A DNA stretch of 64,000 bases from JAJXXT01 sp963764465 (GCA_963764465.1 CAVXSO010000004.1:124001-188000), one strand, 5' to 3'. Shown: positions 30,464 through 40,128, counted from the first letter of the stretch. A program made the numbers and translations. The notes: a model not told the origin generated them from the letters alone.

Positions 30464-33106
30464 ATGGCGGCAATAGACCTCAAGGCGCTGGTGGGGCGGC
30501 TCGACGACCATTGCCGCCGCGCGCTCGAGGCAGCCGCGGGGCTGACGCTCTCGCGCTCCCACTACAATGTCGAGCTCGAGCACTGGCTCGTGAAGCTCGC
30601 CGACGGCACCGACACGGACATCGCCGCCATCCTGCGTCATTACGAGGCCGATCACGGCCGGCTGATGGCTGACCTCAACCGCGCGCTCGACCGGCTCAAG
30701 ACCGGCAACGCGCGCGCGCCCTCGCTCTCGCCGGAAATCGTGGAGGCGGCGAAGCAGGCCTGGCTGTTTGCGTCCGTCGAGCACGGCCTGTCGCGCGTGC
30801 GCTCGGGTCACCTGCTGTGGGCGATGCTGGCGGATGAGACACTGTCTCGCCACGTGCGAGACGTCTCGGGGCAGTTCGGCCGCATTCAGGCCGACGCGCT
30901 CAAGCGTGACCTGCTGACCGTCACGCGCGACAGCGTGGAGGCGGCGAGCGTCACCACCTCCGTCGATGGCGCGCCGATGGGTGGCGAGGGCGAGCCGGGC
31001 GCGCCGCGCCCCGCCGGCTCCGCGGCGCTCGATCAGTTCACCATCGATCTGACGGCGAAGGCCCGCGCGGGCAAGATCGACCCAATCCTCGGGCGCGACA
31101 CCGAGATTCGCCAGGTCGTCGACATCCTCACCCGGCGCCGCCAGAACAACCCGATCCTCACCGGCGAGGCCGGCGTCGGCAAGACCGCGGTCGTCGAGGG
31201 CTTCGCCGTGCGCATCGCGCAGGGCGATGTGCCGCCCGCGCTGAAGGACGTCATCATCCGCACGCTGGACCTGGGCCTGCTGCAGGCCGGCGCCGGGGTG
31301 AAGGGCGAGTTCGAGAACCGGCTGAAATCGGTGATCGAGGAAACCAAGGCCAGCGCGAAGCCCATCATCCTGTTCATTGACGAGGCGCACCAGTTGATCG
31401 GCGCCGGCGGCACCGCGGGACAGGGCGATGCCGCCAACCTGCTCAAGCCCGCGCTCGCGCGCGGCGAGCTGCGCACCATCGCCGCCACCACCTGGGCCGA
31501 GTACAAGAAGTACTTCGAGAAGGACGCGGCGCTGACGCGGCGCTTCCAGGTGGTCAAGGTCGAGGAGCCGAGCGAGCCGATCGCGATCGCCATGGTCCGC
31601 GGCATCGTCGCGACGCTCGAGCAACACCACGGCGTGCGCATCCTCGACGACGCGGTGGAATCGGCGGTAAAGCTCTCCGCCCGCTACATCCCCTCCCGCC
31701 AACTGCCGGACAAGGCGGTCTCGCTCATCGACACCGCCTGTGCGCGCGTCGCGATGAGCCAGGCAGCGATGCCGGCGGCGCTGGAGGATCGCATCCGCCG
31801 CCTCGAGCTGATCGACACCGAAGTCGCGATCCTCGACCGCGAGATGGCCGCGGGCTCCCCCCACGAGGCGCGCCGCGCCGAACTCGTCGAGGAGCGCGCC
31901 AAGGTCGAGGCCGAGCGCCAGGCGCTGGAGGAGCGCTGGGCGTCGGAGAAGGAGCTCGCCGGCGAGATCGGCGATATCCGCACCGCGATCGAGGACCCCG
32001 AGTACAAGGAGGACAAGCAGGCCCTCAAGACGAAGCTCGCGGAAGCCTCCACCCGGCTGCGCGTGCTGCAGGGCGAGACGCCGCTGATATATCCCGTCGT
32101 GGACGGCCAGGCCGTGGCCGAGATCGTCGAGAGCTGGACCGGCATCCCCGCCGGGCGAATGCAGTCCGACGAGATCCGCACCGTCCTCAACCTGAAGGAG
32201 GCGTTGCAGAAGCGTATCGTCGGCCAGGACCACGCGCTGGAGGCAGTGGCGCAGGCCATCCGCACCAGCCGCGCCAAGCTCACCGATCCGCGCAAGCCGA
32301 TCGGTGTCTTCCTCATGGTCGGCACCTCCGGCACCGGCAAGACCGAGACCGCTCTCGCGCTCGCGGACCTGCTCTACGGCGGCGAGCAGAATCTCACCGT
32401 CATCAACATGACCGAGTTCAAGGAGGAACATAAGGTCAGCCTGCTGATGGGCGCGCCCCCCGGCTATGTCGGCTACGGCGAGGGCGGCATCCTGACCGAG
32501 GCGGTACGCCGCCGTCCCTATTCCGTCGTCCTGCTCGACGAGATGGAAAAGGCGCATCCCGGCGTGCAGGACGTGTTCTTCCAGGTGTTCGACAAGGGCA
32601 ACATGAAGGACGGGGAGGGGCGGGACATCGACTTCAAGAACACCGTCCTGATCATGACCTCAAACGCCGGCACCGACCTCATCGCCAAGCTCTTCGCCGA
32701 TCCCGACACCGCGCCGGACGCGGCCGGTCTCGCGGACGCGCTGCGGCCGGAGCTGATGAAATACTTCAAGCCGGCGTTCCTCGGCCGCGTGACGCTGGTG
32801 CCATACTTCCCGCTGTCGGACGACGTGATCCGCAAGATCGTCGTGCTGCAGTTCGAGCGCATCAAGCGGCGCGTGCGCGAGGCCTACCGCGCCAGTTTCG
32901 AATACGATCCGGCGCTGGTCGAGACCATCGCCCGGCGGTGCACGGAGAGCTCGTCGGGCGCGCGCAACATCGAGAACATCCTGTCGCGCACGCTGCTGCC
33001 GGAACTGTCGTCCGAGGTGCTCGCTCGCCTCGCCGAGGGCGGTGCCGTCAGCCAGCTCAGCGTGGGTGTGGAGCCTTCGGGTTCTTTCGTCTATACGGTC
33101 AGCTAA
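30464..33106 (+). CDS. tssH: T6SS AAA+ unfoldase TssH/ClpV
   Basis: Cytosolic Clp/Hsp100 ATPase that disassembles the contracted TssBC sheath for reuse. The 880 residues hold an N-domain (1-150) with LVGRLDDHCRRALEAAAGL, AAA1 with Walker A GEAGVGKT at 234-241 and FIDEAHQLIGAGG, a coiled middle domain (about 430-540), and AAA2 with Walker A GTSGTGKT near 620 and GAPPGYVGYGEGG. The start is set by AGGGGAGG 4-5 bases before ATG 30464; longer frames upstream run into the promoter region. It is transcribed alone or with hcp, opposite to both flanking T6SS blocks. Confidence 0.96.
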   Translation: MAAIDLKALVGRLDDHCRRALEAAAGLTLSRSHYNVELEHWLVKLADGTDTDIAAILRHYEADHGRLMADLNRALDRLKTGNARAPSLSPEIVEAAKQAWLFASVEHGLSRVRSGHLLWAMLADETLSRHVRDVSGQFGRIQADALKRDLLTVTRDSVEAASVTTSVDGAPMGGEGEPGAPRPAGSAALDQFTIDLTAKARAGKIDPILGRDTEIRQVVDILTRRRQNNPILTGEAGVGKTAVVEGFAVRIAQGDVPPALKDVIIRTLDLGLLQAGAGVKGEFENRLKSVIEETKASAKPIILFIDEAHQLIGAGGTAGQGDAANLLKPALARGELRTIAATTWAEYKKYFEKDAALTRRFQVVKVEEPSEPIAIAMVRGIVATLEQHHGVRILDDAVESAVKLSARYIPSRQLPDKAVSLIDTACARVAMSQAAMPAALEDRIRRLELIDTEVAILDREMAAGSPHEARRAELVEERAKVEAERQALEERWASEKELAGEIGDIRTAIEDPEYKEDKQALKTKLAEASTRLRVLQGETPLIYPVVDGQAVAEIVESWTGIPAGRMQSDEIRTVLNLKEALQKRIVGQDHALEAVAQAIRTSRAKLTDPRKPIGVFLMVGTSGTGKTETALALADLLYGGEQNLTVINMTEFKEEHKVSLLMGAPPGYVGYGEGGILTEAVRRRPYSVVLLDEMEKAHPGVQDVFFQVFDKGNMKDGEGRDIDFKNTVLIMTSNAGTDLIAKLFADPDTAPDAAGLADALRPELMKYFKPAFLGRVTLVPYFPLSDDVIRKIVVLQFERIKRRVREAYRASFEYDPALVETIARRCTESSSGARNIENILSRTLLPELSSEVLARLAEGGAVSQLSVGVEPSGSFVYTVS

Positions 33107-33260
33107 GGGAGACATCGATCGAGGCCGAACGCCACCACCGGATAAGCGTGCCGCGCAGTGGCTTGGCGGCGCGTGACTGTTTCAACCGTGACCGGTCATG
33201 CCCGCGGGGGGTGATCGTCAATAACCAGGCCCGGCCCGGGCCCGCAGAGGAGATGAATGC

Positions 33261-33743
33261 ATGCCGATCTACATGAATTACGACAGCCTTTCGATCAAAG
33301 GCGACGTGACGGAAGACAGCCACAAGGATTGGATTGAGCTGAGCTCCTTCCAGTGGGGTGTCGGCCGCGGCATTTCCTCGCCGACCGGTGCGTCCGCCGA
33401 CCGCGAGTCAAGCGCCCCGTCCGTCAGCGAGATCACGACGACGAAGGCTCAGGACAAGGCCTCGGTCAAGATCCTCACCGAAGCCCTGCAGGGCGAAGGC
33501 AAGACCGTCATCATCGATCTCGTGAAGACCGAGAAGGGCAAGCTCGAGACCTACCTGCAGTTCACGCTGACCAACACGATGATCAGCGGCTATTCGATGA
33601 GCAGCGGTGGTGATCGCCCGAGCGAATCGCTTTCCCTGAACTTCACCAAGATCGAAATGAAGGCTACCCCGCTTGGCGCGTCTGGCTCCACGGAGTCGCC
33701 GGAGACCGTCACGTACGACCTCTCGACGGCCAAGGTGGCCTGA
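33261..33743 (+). CDS. hcp: T6SS tube protein Hcp (TssD)
   Basis: Hcp, 160 residues, stacks as hexameric rings to form the inner tube and carries effectors. Diagnostic sequence: MPIYMNYDSLSIKGDVTED, WIELSSFQWGVGRGI, the EITTTKAQDKASVKILTEAL block and SLNFTKIEMKATPLG. GAGGAG lies 8 bases before the ATG. A 154-bp spacer after tssH and a strong terminator after the stop suggest separate high-level expression. Codon use is more balanced than in the neighbours, as expected for an abundant protein. Confidence 0.97.
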   Translation: MPIYMNYDSLSIKGDVTEDSHKDWIELSSFQWGVGRGISSPTGASADRESSAPSVSEITTTKAQDKASVKILTEALQGEGKTVIIDLVKTEKGKLETYLQFTLTNTMISGYSMSSGGDRPSESLSLNFTKIEMKATPLGASGSTESPETVTYDLSTAKVA

Positions 33744-33776
33744 TCGACCGCCAGGTCTTTCTGGATTATCGATACA

Positions 33777-33814
33777 ACCGGATCGGGTGGCCTCACCCGG
33801 TCCGGTTTTTCTTT
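33777..33814 (+). terminator. Rho-independent terminator after hcp
   Basis: Twelve-base stem ACCGGATCGGGT pairs with ACCCGGTCCGGT (one G-U wobble), with a 6-base loop, followed by TTTTCTTT. It lies 33 bp after the hcp stop and 26 bp before the convergent phosphatase gene ends. This is the clearest terminator in the window. Confidence 0.9.
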
Positions 33815-33839
33815 CCGCCTCCGGTCCTGTGCGTCGCCG

Positions 33840-34574
33840 CTACGCCGCGGGGTCCGCCATCGCCTCGACGACGACGGCGGTGACGTTGTCGGTGGCATGC
33901 TGGCGCACGGCCTCCTCGACGAGTGCCGAGGCCGGCGTGGCGCCCGCGCCGAGCAGGGCGGCAAGTTCATGTTCCGGCAGCGTCTTGTTCAGCCCGTCGC
34001 AGCACAGCAGGAACCGGTCGCCGGGCAAGGCGCGGTCGCTCACCTTGTCGAGCTCCGGCGGTGCGTCGTCCGCGCCGATCGCGCGGGTGATGACGTTGGC
34101 GCGCGGATGTCCCTCGGCTTCCTCCGGCCTCAGCATGCCGCTGTCCACCAACTCCTGCACCAGGCTGTGGTCGCGCGTGAGCTGGTGCAGCGCGCCGTCG
34201 CGCAGCATGTAGATGCGGCTGTCGCCGGCCCACAGGCACGCGAAATGCTGCCCGCGCGCCAGCAGAACCACGAGCGTGGAGGCAATGACGGTGCTCGGGC
34301 CGCGCCGCGCCGCCTCGGCGCGCAGGGCAGCATGGGTCGCGGCGATGCGCAGCCGCACCTGCGCGAGCAGTTCCGCAGCCGAAAGCCCCGCGGGAATGGT
34401 GCTCAGCGCCTCGACCAGCATCGCGGAGGCAACCTCTCCCGCCTCGTGCCCGCCGGCGCCGTCCGCCACGGCCCACAAGCCGATATCCGGACGCTCGAGG
34501 AACGCATCCTCGTTATGCGTCCGCACCGCGCCCGGATGCGTCACGGCCTCTGAACGAAAACGGAGACCGGTCAT
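33840..34574 (-). CDS. pppA: PPM-type Ser/Thr phosphatase (PppA)
   Basis: A 244-residue PP2C-family metal-dependent phosphatase. Metal-ligand motifs are visible: THPGAVRTHNEDAF, LWAVADGAGGHEAGEVAS, WAGDSRIYML, LLCCDGLNKTL and a final TDNVTAVVVE. PppA removes phosphate from T6SS proteins phosphorylated by PpkA and so switches the machine off. The start ATG overlaps the tagF stop by 4 bp, and the pair lies at the end of the vgrG-tssM block. In Agrobacterium TagF and PppA are fused into one protein; here they are separate but coupled. Confidence 0.92.
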   Translation of the reverse strand: MTGLRFRSEAVTHPGAVRTHNEDAFLERPDIGLWAVADGAGGHEAGEVASAMLVEALSTIPAGLSAAELLAQVRLRIAATHAALRAEAARRGPSTVIASTLVVLLARGQHFACLWAGDSRIYMLRDGALHQLTRDHSLVQELVDSGMLRPEEAEGHPRANVITRAIGADDAPPELDKVSDRALPGDRFLLCCDGLNKTLPEHELAALLGAGATPASALVEEAVRQHATDNVTAVVVEAMADPAA

Positions 34575-35146
34575 GGCGTCGTCTCCCGTCGCGGGGCGAG
34601 AAGCATTCCGGCAAACAGGTCGGGCTCCGGCAGCCGATCGAGCGTGAGGCTCCCCGCCGGAACGCGTGGCGCGCCCTCCGTCCACCAGCGCGCGTTCCCC
34701 ATCGGCAGCGCCTCGCCACCGGGCGAAGGGGCACCTGCAAGGCGGGCCGCGAGTTCCTCCGGCGCCATGTCGCTGTGCAATGCCGCGAGGCCCGCCGCCT
34801 CCGCCGCCGCGCGCCACGCCCCGTCATCCGCGGGTGGCGCGCTCTCCTCGCCGACCCAGGCGAGCGTGAGCGGAAACAGCCGCCCGACACGGTCGACGCT
34901 CGGCATCCACACGCCCAGCGTAGCACCCGGACCGCACTGGCCGCCGGGCAGCACGAAATGCCAGATCGGCGCTTCCATCCATGCGTCGCGCCAGGCCTCG
35001 CCGAGTTCGACGCGCACGGCCGGAAGCGTGGCGTCGAGCCAGGCGTTCCACGGATCCGTGAAGCCGCGCGGCAGGCCCAGTGCCAGGTGATCGCCTCGGC
35101 TCGGCAACTTGCCACAGAACCCCGCCTGGCCGCGCGAGCGCTGCAT
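34571..35146 (-). CDS. tagF: T6SS regulator TagF
   Basis: A 191-residue TagF (ImpM) protein, a post-translational repressor of T6SS assembly in Pseudomonas and Agrobacterium. Family landmarks are GFCGKLPSRGDHLALGLPRGFTDPWNAWL near the start, IWHFVLPGGQCGPGATLGVWMPSVDRVGRLFPLTL, and the short WWTEG segment near the end. It starts 3 bp after the tssM stop and overlaps pppA by 4 bp, tying its dosage to both. Confidence 0.92.
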   Translation of the reverse strand: MQRSRGQAGFCGKLPSRGDHLALGLPRGFTDPWNAWLDATLPAVRVELGEAWRDAWMEAPIWHFVLPGGQCGPGATLGVWMPSVDRVGRLFPLTLAWVGEESAPPADDGAWRAAAEAAGLAALHSDMAPEELAARLAGAPSPGGEALPMGNARWWTEGAPRVPAGSLTLDRLPEPDLFAGMLLAPRRETTP

Positions 35147-35149
35147 CCG

Positions 35150-38100
35150 TCAGTGCACCGCGGGGCAGCGGAAATCGTGCAGCACGCCAGGCGCGAACGG
35201 GTTGAGCACGCTGTCGGCGCGCAGGTCGAACGACGCGGAGCGGGCGCCGAGATGGAAGGTCAGCGTATAACGTTCCGCCGCCCCGGCGCGCGCGATTTCG
35301 CCCTGGTCGAACAGGCGGAACAGCGCCCATGGCCCGCGCGCCTCGATCACGCCCGTGGTGCCGGGCGAGGGCGGGTCGAACACCAGGCGGACATGCTCCA
35401 TCCGGTTCGGCCCCGGCCAGGTGATCGGCGTGGACTGCACCGGGCCATGGGTGTTCACCACCGTGGCGCCGCCGAAATCGATGCTCACCTGCCGCGCCCC
35501 GGCGTCCAGGCTCACCGGTGTGATGTCGAAACGGACGGTGGGCGTGGTGCCACCGGCGGCGAAGAACATATCGCGGATCTGCGAGGCGCGCTGGAACTGT
35601 GCCAGGTCGCCGTCCGAGATCGGCGGCGGCACGCCGTTGGCCGCCTGCGCCTTCCACACCGTGCCCGAGGTGTCGACGAAGGGTCGCAACTGCGTGTTGA
35701 AGAAGGAATCGAGCAGCCCGTTAGGGGCGAAGAGCCGCGCGAAATCGTCGAGCGGGATCTCGTTGCTGGCCCCGGTGAAGAACGGATAGCGCCCGTTGAC
35801 GGCGCGCTGGCACAGCGTGCCCGGCCCGCCTCCGCCGTTGAATGCGGCCGCTACCTGCGCCTTGGCGCCGCCACCGCGTAGCACGGAAGCGCTGTTGGCC
35901 AGCGCCGGCAGCCAGCGCGCGACCGGTGGGGGTGCCTGGCTTGCCGCCGCGATCAGCAACTGCCCTGGATCGCCACCCGCCGCGAGCGCCGGCGCGGGGG
36001 CTCCGCCGGCCGGCGTCGCCGCCACCTGGCTCAGCTGTTGTTGCAGATCGTTGATGAGCTTGATGTCGGTGTCGATCGGGGCGCCGGGCCCCTTGCCCAC
36101 GAAGTCGATCAGCGCCTTGAAGTGGTTGTCCACGTCCTGGCCCGGCGGCACCGGCGGTGCCCCGGCCTGCTTGCCCAGCAGCCCCTGCAACTGCGAGGCG
36201 GCGCCACCCAACTTCGGTGCCACCTTCGCGGCCACGCCCTTGGCCGCGGCGTCCGCTCCTGGAGCGGCCTTGGGCGGCACCGAGAGGGTAAGCTGGTTCG
36301 CGATCGAAACCAGCAGGTCGCGCATCGGCGATTGCGGCGAGCCGAGCACATAGAGCTCCCGCACCGCCTCGTTGAGGCTGTTCAGCGGGGCGAGGTTGAG
36401 GTCCGCGAGCATCGCCTCCCACGCCTTGATGTACTCGGCGGTGTAGAGGGCGACCACGTCGTGCTCGAGGTTCATGGTCTCCGGGCTCGTCGGGTTGATC
36501 TGTGCGTTGGCGCCGAGCACCCAGCTCTCGCTCGCGACGTCCTTCGCCGCGACCGGAAGCGACGGCAGCACCACGTTATAGAAGCCATCGCGCGTGTAGA
36601 GCCCAGGGATGCCGTCGGTCAGCGGCTTGCCCGAGGCGCGCACGAACAGCGGGGCACCCGAAGCACCGAGCGCCGCCCCAGGCGTCCACGGCGGCACGTT
36701 CGCCGCCAGCGGCCGGATGCGGGAATAGACCCGCTCAGCGAGGCTCACGCGGCTGAACGTGCGCCGCGCATCCTCGATGAGCTTGCCGTCGAGCGGTACC
36801 TGCGGCAGCGGGTTGGCGAGCAGCGCATCCAGGTGCTTCACCAGATCGCCGCGCAACGCCACGTCGGCGGCGCCGGGATAGGTGTTCTGCCAGTCGAGCG
36901 TCATCCACTCGCGCACCAGCCCGCGGTCGAGCGGCCCCTGGTTGCCGAGCATGAGGTAGACGCGCGTCGCCTCGTACGTGAACTCGGGCTTGTCGAGATT
37001 GCCGCGGATCTGGCCCTCGAGCCGCCAGATCAGCCGCGGCAGCAGCACGCGTTCCAGTGCCTGGCGATACACCGCGCGCGAGGCGGCGCCGATCTTGGCA
37101 CTCTGCGACAGGCCGAGGCCGGCGCCGGTCGCGGGATGGTCGTAGCCGTCCGGCAGCGCGCGCGCCTGGTCGAGCAGGGGGGCAATGGCGGCGAGATTGG
37201 CATCGTTCACCGGATCGAGCGGCAGCTTCGCCGCGGCGGCGCGATAGGCGGCGAGTGCTGCCTGGGCGCGCGCGATCTCGGCGTTGCTCGATGCGTTCTG
37301 CATCCAAAGCCCGGCGACGACACCAATCGTGACCAGCGCGATCGCGGCGAACGCACCGCCGCGCAGCAGCGCCTGGCGCCGCGCGGCACCAGGGCGCGCG
37401 GAGACCAGCATCGCCTCGCCGAAGACCACATCGCGCAGCAGGCGGGTGAGGAAGTAGCTGCGACCCTGCTCCGGGCGCAGGCTCGGCGCCCGCCGCTGGT
37501 CCACGCCGAACGCGCGGGACAGGGCGCCGGTCAGCCGGTCGATCGGCGTGCCTTCCTGGGTGCCGGAGGTAAGGTACACGCCGCGCAGGAACGGCGCCGG
37601 ATCGAGCTTCGATCCACCGAACGCATCGGTGAGAAAGCTGGTGAGCGGCTGCTCAAGCGAGGCGACCTGCGCGGGAAACCCCGCGATCAGCGCGCGGCGG
37701 TCCGGGCTGCGCTCGGCCTGCAGCCGGTCGAACAGGCGCTCGCCAAGCCGGTTGACCAGCGCCTGGAACTCGGCCGCGAAACCCGGCACCGGCCCTGCTT
37801 CGCCGCCGCCGATGGGAAAAGTCATGCCCCAGACCTGGCCGCGCCGGTCACGGTCGAGGTCGTCGAAGTACTCGGTGAAGCCGGCCAGCAGGTCGGCCTT
37901 GGTGAACAGCGCATAGACCGGCAGCCGCACGCCGAGCCGGTCGGTCAGTTCCTTGACACGGCGGCGGATGGCACGCGCATGGGCGCTGCGTTCGGCCGCC
38001 GGCGCGGTCGCGATGTCGGCAACCGAGATTGCCACCAGCACGCCGTTGAGCGGCTGGCGCGTGCGGGTACGGCGCAGCAGGTCGAGAAAGCCTTCCCATC

Positions 38101-38671
38101 CCGCGCGATCCACCGCGGCGTCGGAATCCTGTGTCGTGTAGCGCCCGGCAGTGTCGATCAGCACCGCGTTCTCGGTGAACCACCAGTCGCACATCCGCGT
38201 CCCGCCGATGCCGGCGACCGCGCCCTGGCCCATCTCGGCCGCGAGCGGGAATTGCAGGCCGGCATTGAGCAGCGCCGTGGTCTTGCCCGCACCTGGCGGG
38301 CCGATGATCACGTACCAGGGCTGCTCGTAGAGATAGCCGCGGGTGCCGCTGGCGCGGCGCAGCAGCCCGAGCGCGGTCGTGAGTTTCTCGCGTAGCGCCG
38401 CGACTTCCTCGGCCGAGGCGTCGGGGCCTTCCGCTGCGGTCGCGGTCGCCCCGGCGACGATCGCCGCATCGGCGTTGCGCCGCCGCCACGAGAGCCAGAA
38501 ATTCACGCCGAACCAGACCACCGCGACCACGACCACGATCGCAAGCCGAACCATCCAGCTGGCCAGCGGCGCCAGCAGCGGGCCGAAGATCCACACCAGC
38601 GCCGCCAGGATCGCGGCGCCAAGCCCCGTGAGAAACCAGCGCGAGAGCAGCCAGCCCAGGATTTTCTTCAT
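35150..38671 (-). CDS. tssM: T6SS membrane-complex ATPase TssM (IcmF)
   Basis: TssM, 1173 residues, spans the inner membrane and forms the trans-envelope core with TssL and TssJ. Two N-terminal helices (about 12-32 and 39-61) precede the cytosolic NTPase domain with Walker A GPPGAGKT (124-131) and the LIDTAGRYTT block near 171. A third helix near residue 445 (FAAIALVTIGVVAGLWM) leads to the large periplasmic part, which ends in the conserved C-terminal domain that contacts TssJ. The intact Walker A suggests active ATP binding, which not all TssM proteins keep. It lies 10 bp after tssL. Confidence 0.95.
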   Translation of the reverse strand: MKKILGWLLSRWFLTGLGAAILAALVWIFGPLLAPLASWMVRLAIVVVVAVVWFGVNFWLSWRRRNADAAIVAGATATAAEGPDASAEEVAALREKLTTALGLLRRASGTRGYLYEQPWYVIIGPPGAGKTTALLNAGLQFPLAAEMGQGAVAGIGGTRMCDWWFTENAVLIDTAGRYTTQDSDAAVDRAGWEGFLDLLRRTRTRQPLNGVLVAISVADIATAPAAERSAHARAIRRRVKELTDRLGVRLPVYALFTKADLLAGFTEYFDDLDRDRRGQVWGMTFPIGGGEAGPVPGFAAEFQALVNRLGERLFDRLQAERSPDRRALIAGFPAQVASLEQPLTSFLTDAFGGSKLDPAPFLRGVYLTSGTQEGTPIDRLTGALSRAFGVDQRRAPSLRPEQGRSYFLTRLLRDVVFGEAMLVSARPGAARRQALLRGGAFAAIALVTIGVVAGLWMQNASSNAEIARAQAALAAYRAAAAKLPLDPVNDANLAAIAPLLDQARALPDGYDHPATGAGLGLSQSAKIGAASRAVYRQALERVLLPRLIWRLEGQIRGNLDKPEFTYEATRVYLMLGNQGPLDRGLVREWMTLDWQNTYPGAADVALRGDLVKHLDALLANPLPQVPLDGKLIEDARRTFSRVSLAERVYSRIRPLAANVPPWTPGAALGASGAPLFVRASGKPLTDGIPGLYTRDGFYNVVLPSLPVAAKDVASESWVLGANAQINPTSPETMNLEHDVVALYTAEYIKAWEAMLADLNLAPLNSLNEAVRELYVLGSPQSPMRDLLVSIANQLTLSVPPKAAPGADAAAKGVAAKVAPKLGGAASQLQGLLGKQAGAPPVPPGQDVDNHFKALIDFVGKGPGAPIDTDIKLINDLQQQLSQVAATPAGGAPAPALAAGGDPGQLLIAAASQAPPPVARWLPALANSASVLRGGGAKAQVAAAFNGGGGPGTLCQRAVNGRYPFFTGASNEIPLDDFARLFAPNGLLDSFFNTQLRPFVDTSGTVWKAQAANGVPPPISDGDLAQFQRASQIRDMFFAAGGTTPTVRFDITPVSLDAGARQVSIDFGGATVVNTHGPVQSTPITWPGPNRMEHVRLVFDPPSPGTTGVIEARGPWALFRLFDQGEIARAGAAERYTLTFHLGARSASFDLRADSVLNPFAPGVLHDFRCPAVH

Positions 38672-38681
38672 CGTTGCGTCC

Positions 38682-40097
38682 TCAACCCTGCCGCCTCAGC
38701 ACGACCTCGATGCGCCGGTTCTCGTCCCGCCCGGCGGCGGTGGCGTTGGTGGCGATCGGGTCGGCCTCGGCACGGCCCTCGGCGCGGATGCGGGCCGGCT
38801 CGCCGAGCGTCTTCAGGATGATGGCGCGTGCCGCCTCCGCTCGTTTCGTCGACAGCACGAAATTGGATGGGAACTGCACCGTGTGGATCGGCTGATTGTC
38901 GGTGTAGCCGAGCACGGTGACCTGGCCCGGCTCGCTCTTGAGCGCGGTGCCGATGCGCTCGAGCGTCGGGATCACCTTCGCCTCCACCGTGGCGCTGCCG
39001 GAGGCGAACATGCCGGTGTTGCGGATGCGCACGACCGGCATCTCCTCCGTGCCCAGTACCGTCACCAGCCCCTCCTTGATCTCGGGTGCCAGGAACTGGC
39101 GCAGCTTCTCCAGGATGCCGGGCTGCGCCGGCGGCGGTGGTGGCGGTGGCGGCACGACGGGTGCCGCGCGTACGAGCCGCGGCATCGCGGCCGGGGGCGC
39201 TGTCAGCATCGCCTCGAACAGCGCGTCGGAACTTGCGTTGAGGCTGCGCGAGAAGCCGAGGAAGGCGAGGCCCATCACCAGCAGGCCGGCGACGCAAGCG
39301 ACCCAGAGCGGCAGGCGCGCGCGCGCAGGGCGATAGGGTGCGGCCACGCCCTGCCAGTGCGGCGAAAGCCCGGCCTCCACCGCGCCGCGCTGGCGGGTGA
39401 TGATGGTGTAGAGATCCTCGCGGATGCGATCGAGTTCTGCCGGCCCGCGCGGCGTCAGCCGGTACTGACCCTGGAACCCGAGGGCGAGGCACATGTACAT
39501 CAGGTCGAGCACCGGCAGGAAACTGCCGGGGTTCTGCCGCAGCTGCGCGAGCACCGCGAAGAAGCGCTCGCCGCTGCGCACCTCCTGGTGAAACGTCGAA
39601 ACGAGCGAGCGCGTGTCCCAGGCGCTCTGGCTGCCCCAGGGCGTGTTGAGCACGGCGTCGTCGAGGCTGGCGCACAGCGCGTAATGCGCCGGGCGCAGCA
39701 GCTCCATCGGGATCTGCGCCTCGCGCGAGGACGCCTCGAACTGCCGGATCTCGCGCACGGCGCGCTCGCGCAGCTCCGAGGCATCGGGCTGGCTCAGCGT
39801 GTTGCGCAGTCGCGCCAGCAGCTGCAGCAGAGGTGCCGCCGCGGCCAGCAGTGGCGAGGTGCCGAAGCGGATCTGCTCCGCCCCTTCCGAGAGCGTCGGC
39901 GATGGCGCCGCGAACCCGGCGCCGGCAGGCGGGAGGCCACCCTGGCCACCCGATCCCCCCTGGCCCCCGAAGCCCGCGCCGGGACCAGGCTGCATGCCGC
40001 CCGGCGGCGCCGCTTCCGGCGGCCGCCGGCCACCGGGTACCGGCCGGATCACCGTGCGTTCGCTGTCGTCCGGCTCGCCGAATGGGTTGTCGCTCAT
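38682..40097 (-). CDS. tssL: T6SS membrane protein TssL with OmpA domain
   Basis: A 471-residue evolved TssL (DotU/IcmH). The cytosolic DotU domain (about 75-255) has LLQLLARLRNTLSQPD, LCASLDDAVLNTPWG and LMYMCLALGFQGQYR. One transmembrane helix lies at about 265-285, then an 8-Pro stretch, then an OmpA peptidoglycan-binding domain (about 345-471) with VLGYTDNQPIHTVQFPSNFVLSTKRA. The N-terminus contains SERTVIRPVPGG with Thr15, equivalent in position to the Thr14 phosphorylated by PpkA and bound by Fha in Agrobacterium TssL. The gene lies 31 bp after tssK. Confidence 0.94.
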   Translation of the reverse strand: MSDNPFGEPDDSERTVIRPVPGGRRPPEAAPPGGMQPGPGAGFGGQGGSGGQGGLPPAGAGFAAPSPTLSEGAEQIRFGTSPLLAAAAPLLQLLARLRNTLSQPDASELRERAVREIRQFEASSREAQIPMELLRPAHYALCASLDDAVLNTPWGSQSAWDTRSLVSTFHQEVRSGERFFAVLAQLRQNPGSFLPVLDLMYMCLALGFQGQYRLTPRGPAELDRIREDLYTIITRQRGAVEAGLSPHWQGVAAPYRPARARLPLWVACVAGLLVMGLAFLGFSRSLNASSDALFEAMLTAPPAAMPRLVRAAPVVPPPPPPPPAQPGILEKLRQFLAPEIKEGLVTVLGTEEMPVVRIRNTGMFASGSATVEAKVIPTLERIGTALKSEPGQVTVLGYTDNQPIHTVQFPSNFVLSTKRAEAARAIILKTLGEPARIRAEGRAEADPIATNATAAGRDENRRIEVVLRRQG

Positions 40098-40128
40098 CCC
40101 TGCCTCGCCCTCAGCCCGTCACGGCGGT

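Noticed and set aside
33107..33260. Sigma54 site before hcp
   Set aside because: TTGGCGGCGCGTGACTG has the GG half but no GC at the required position.
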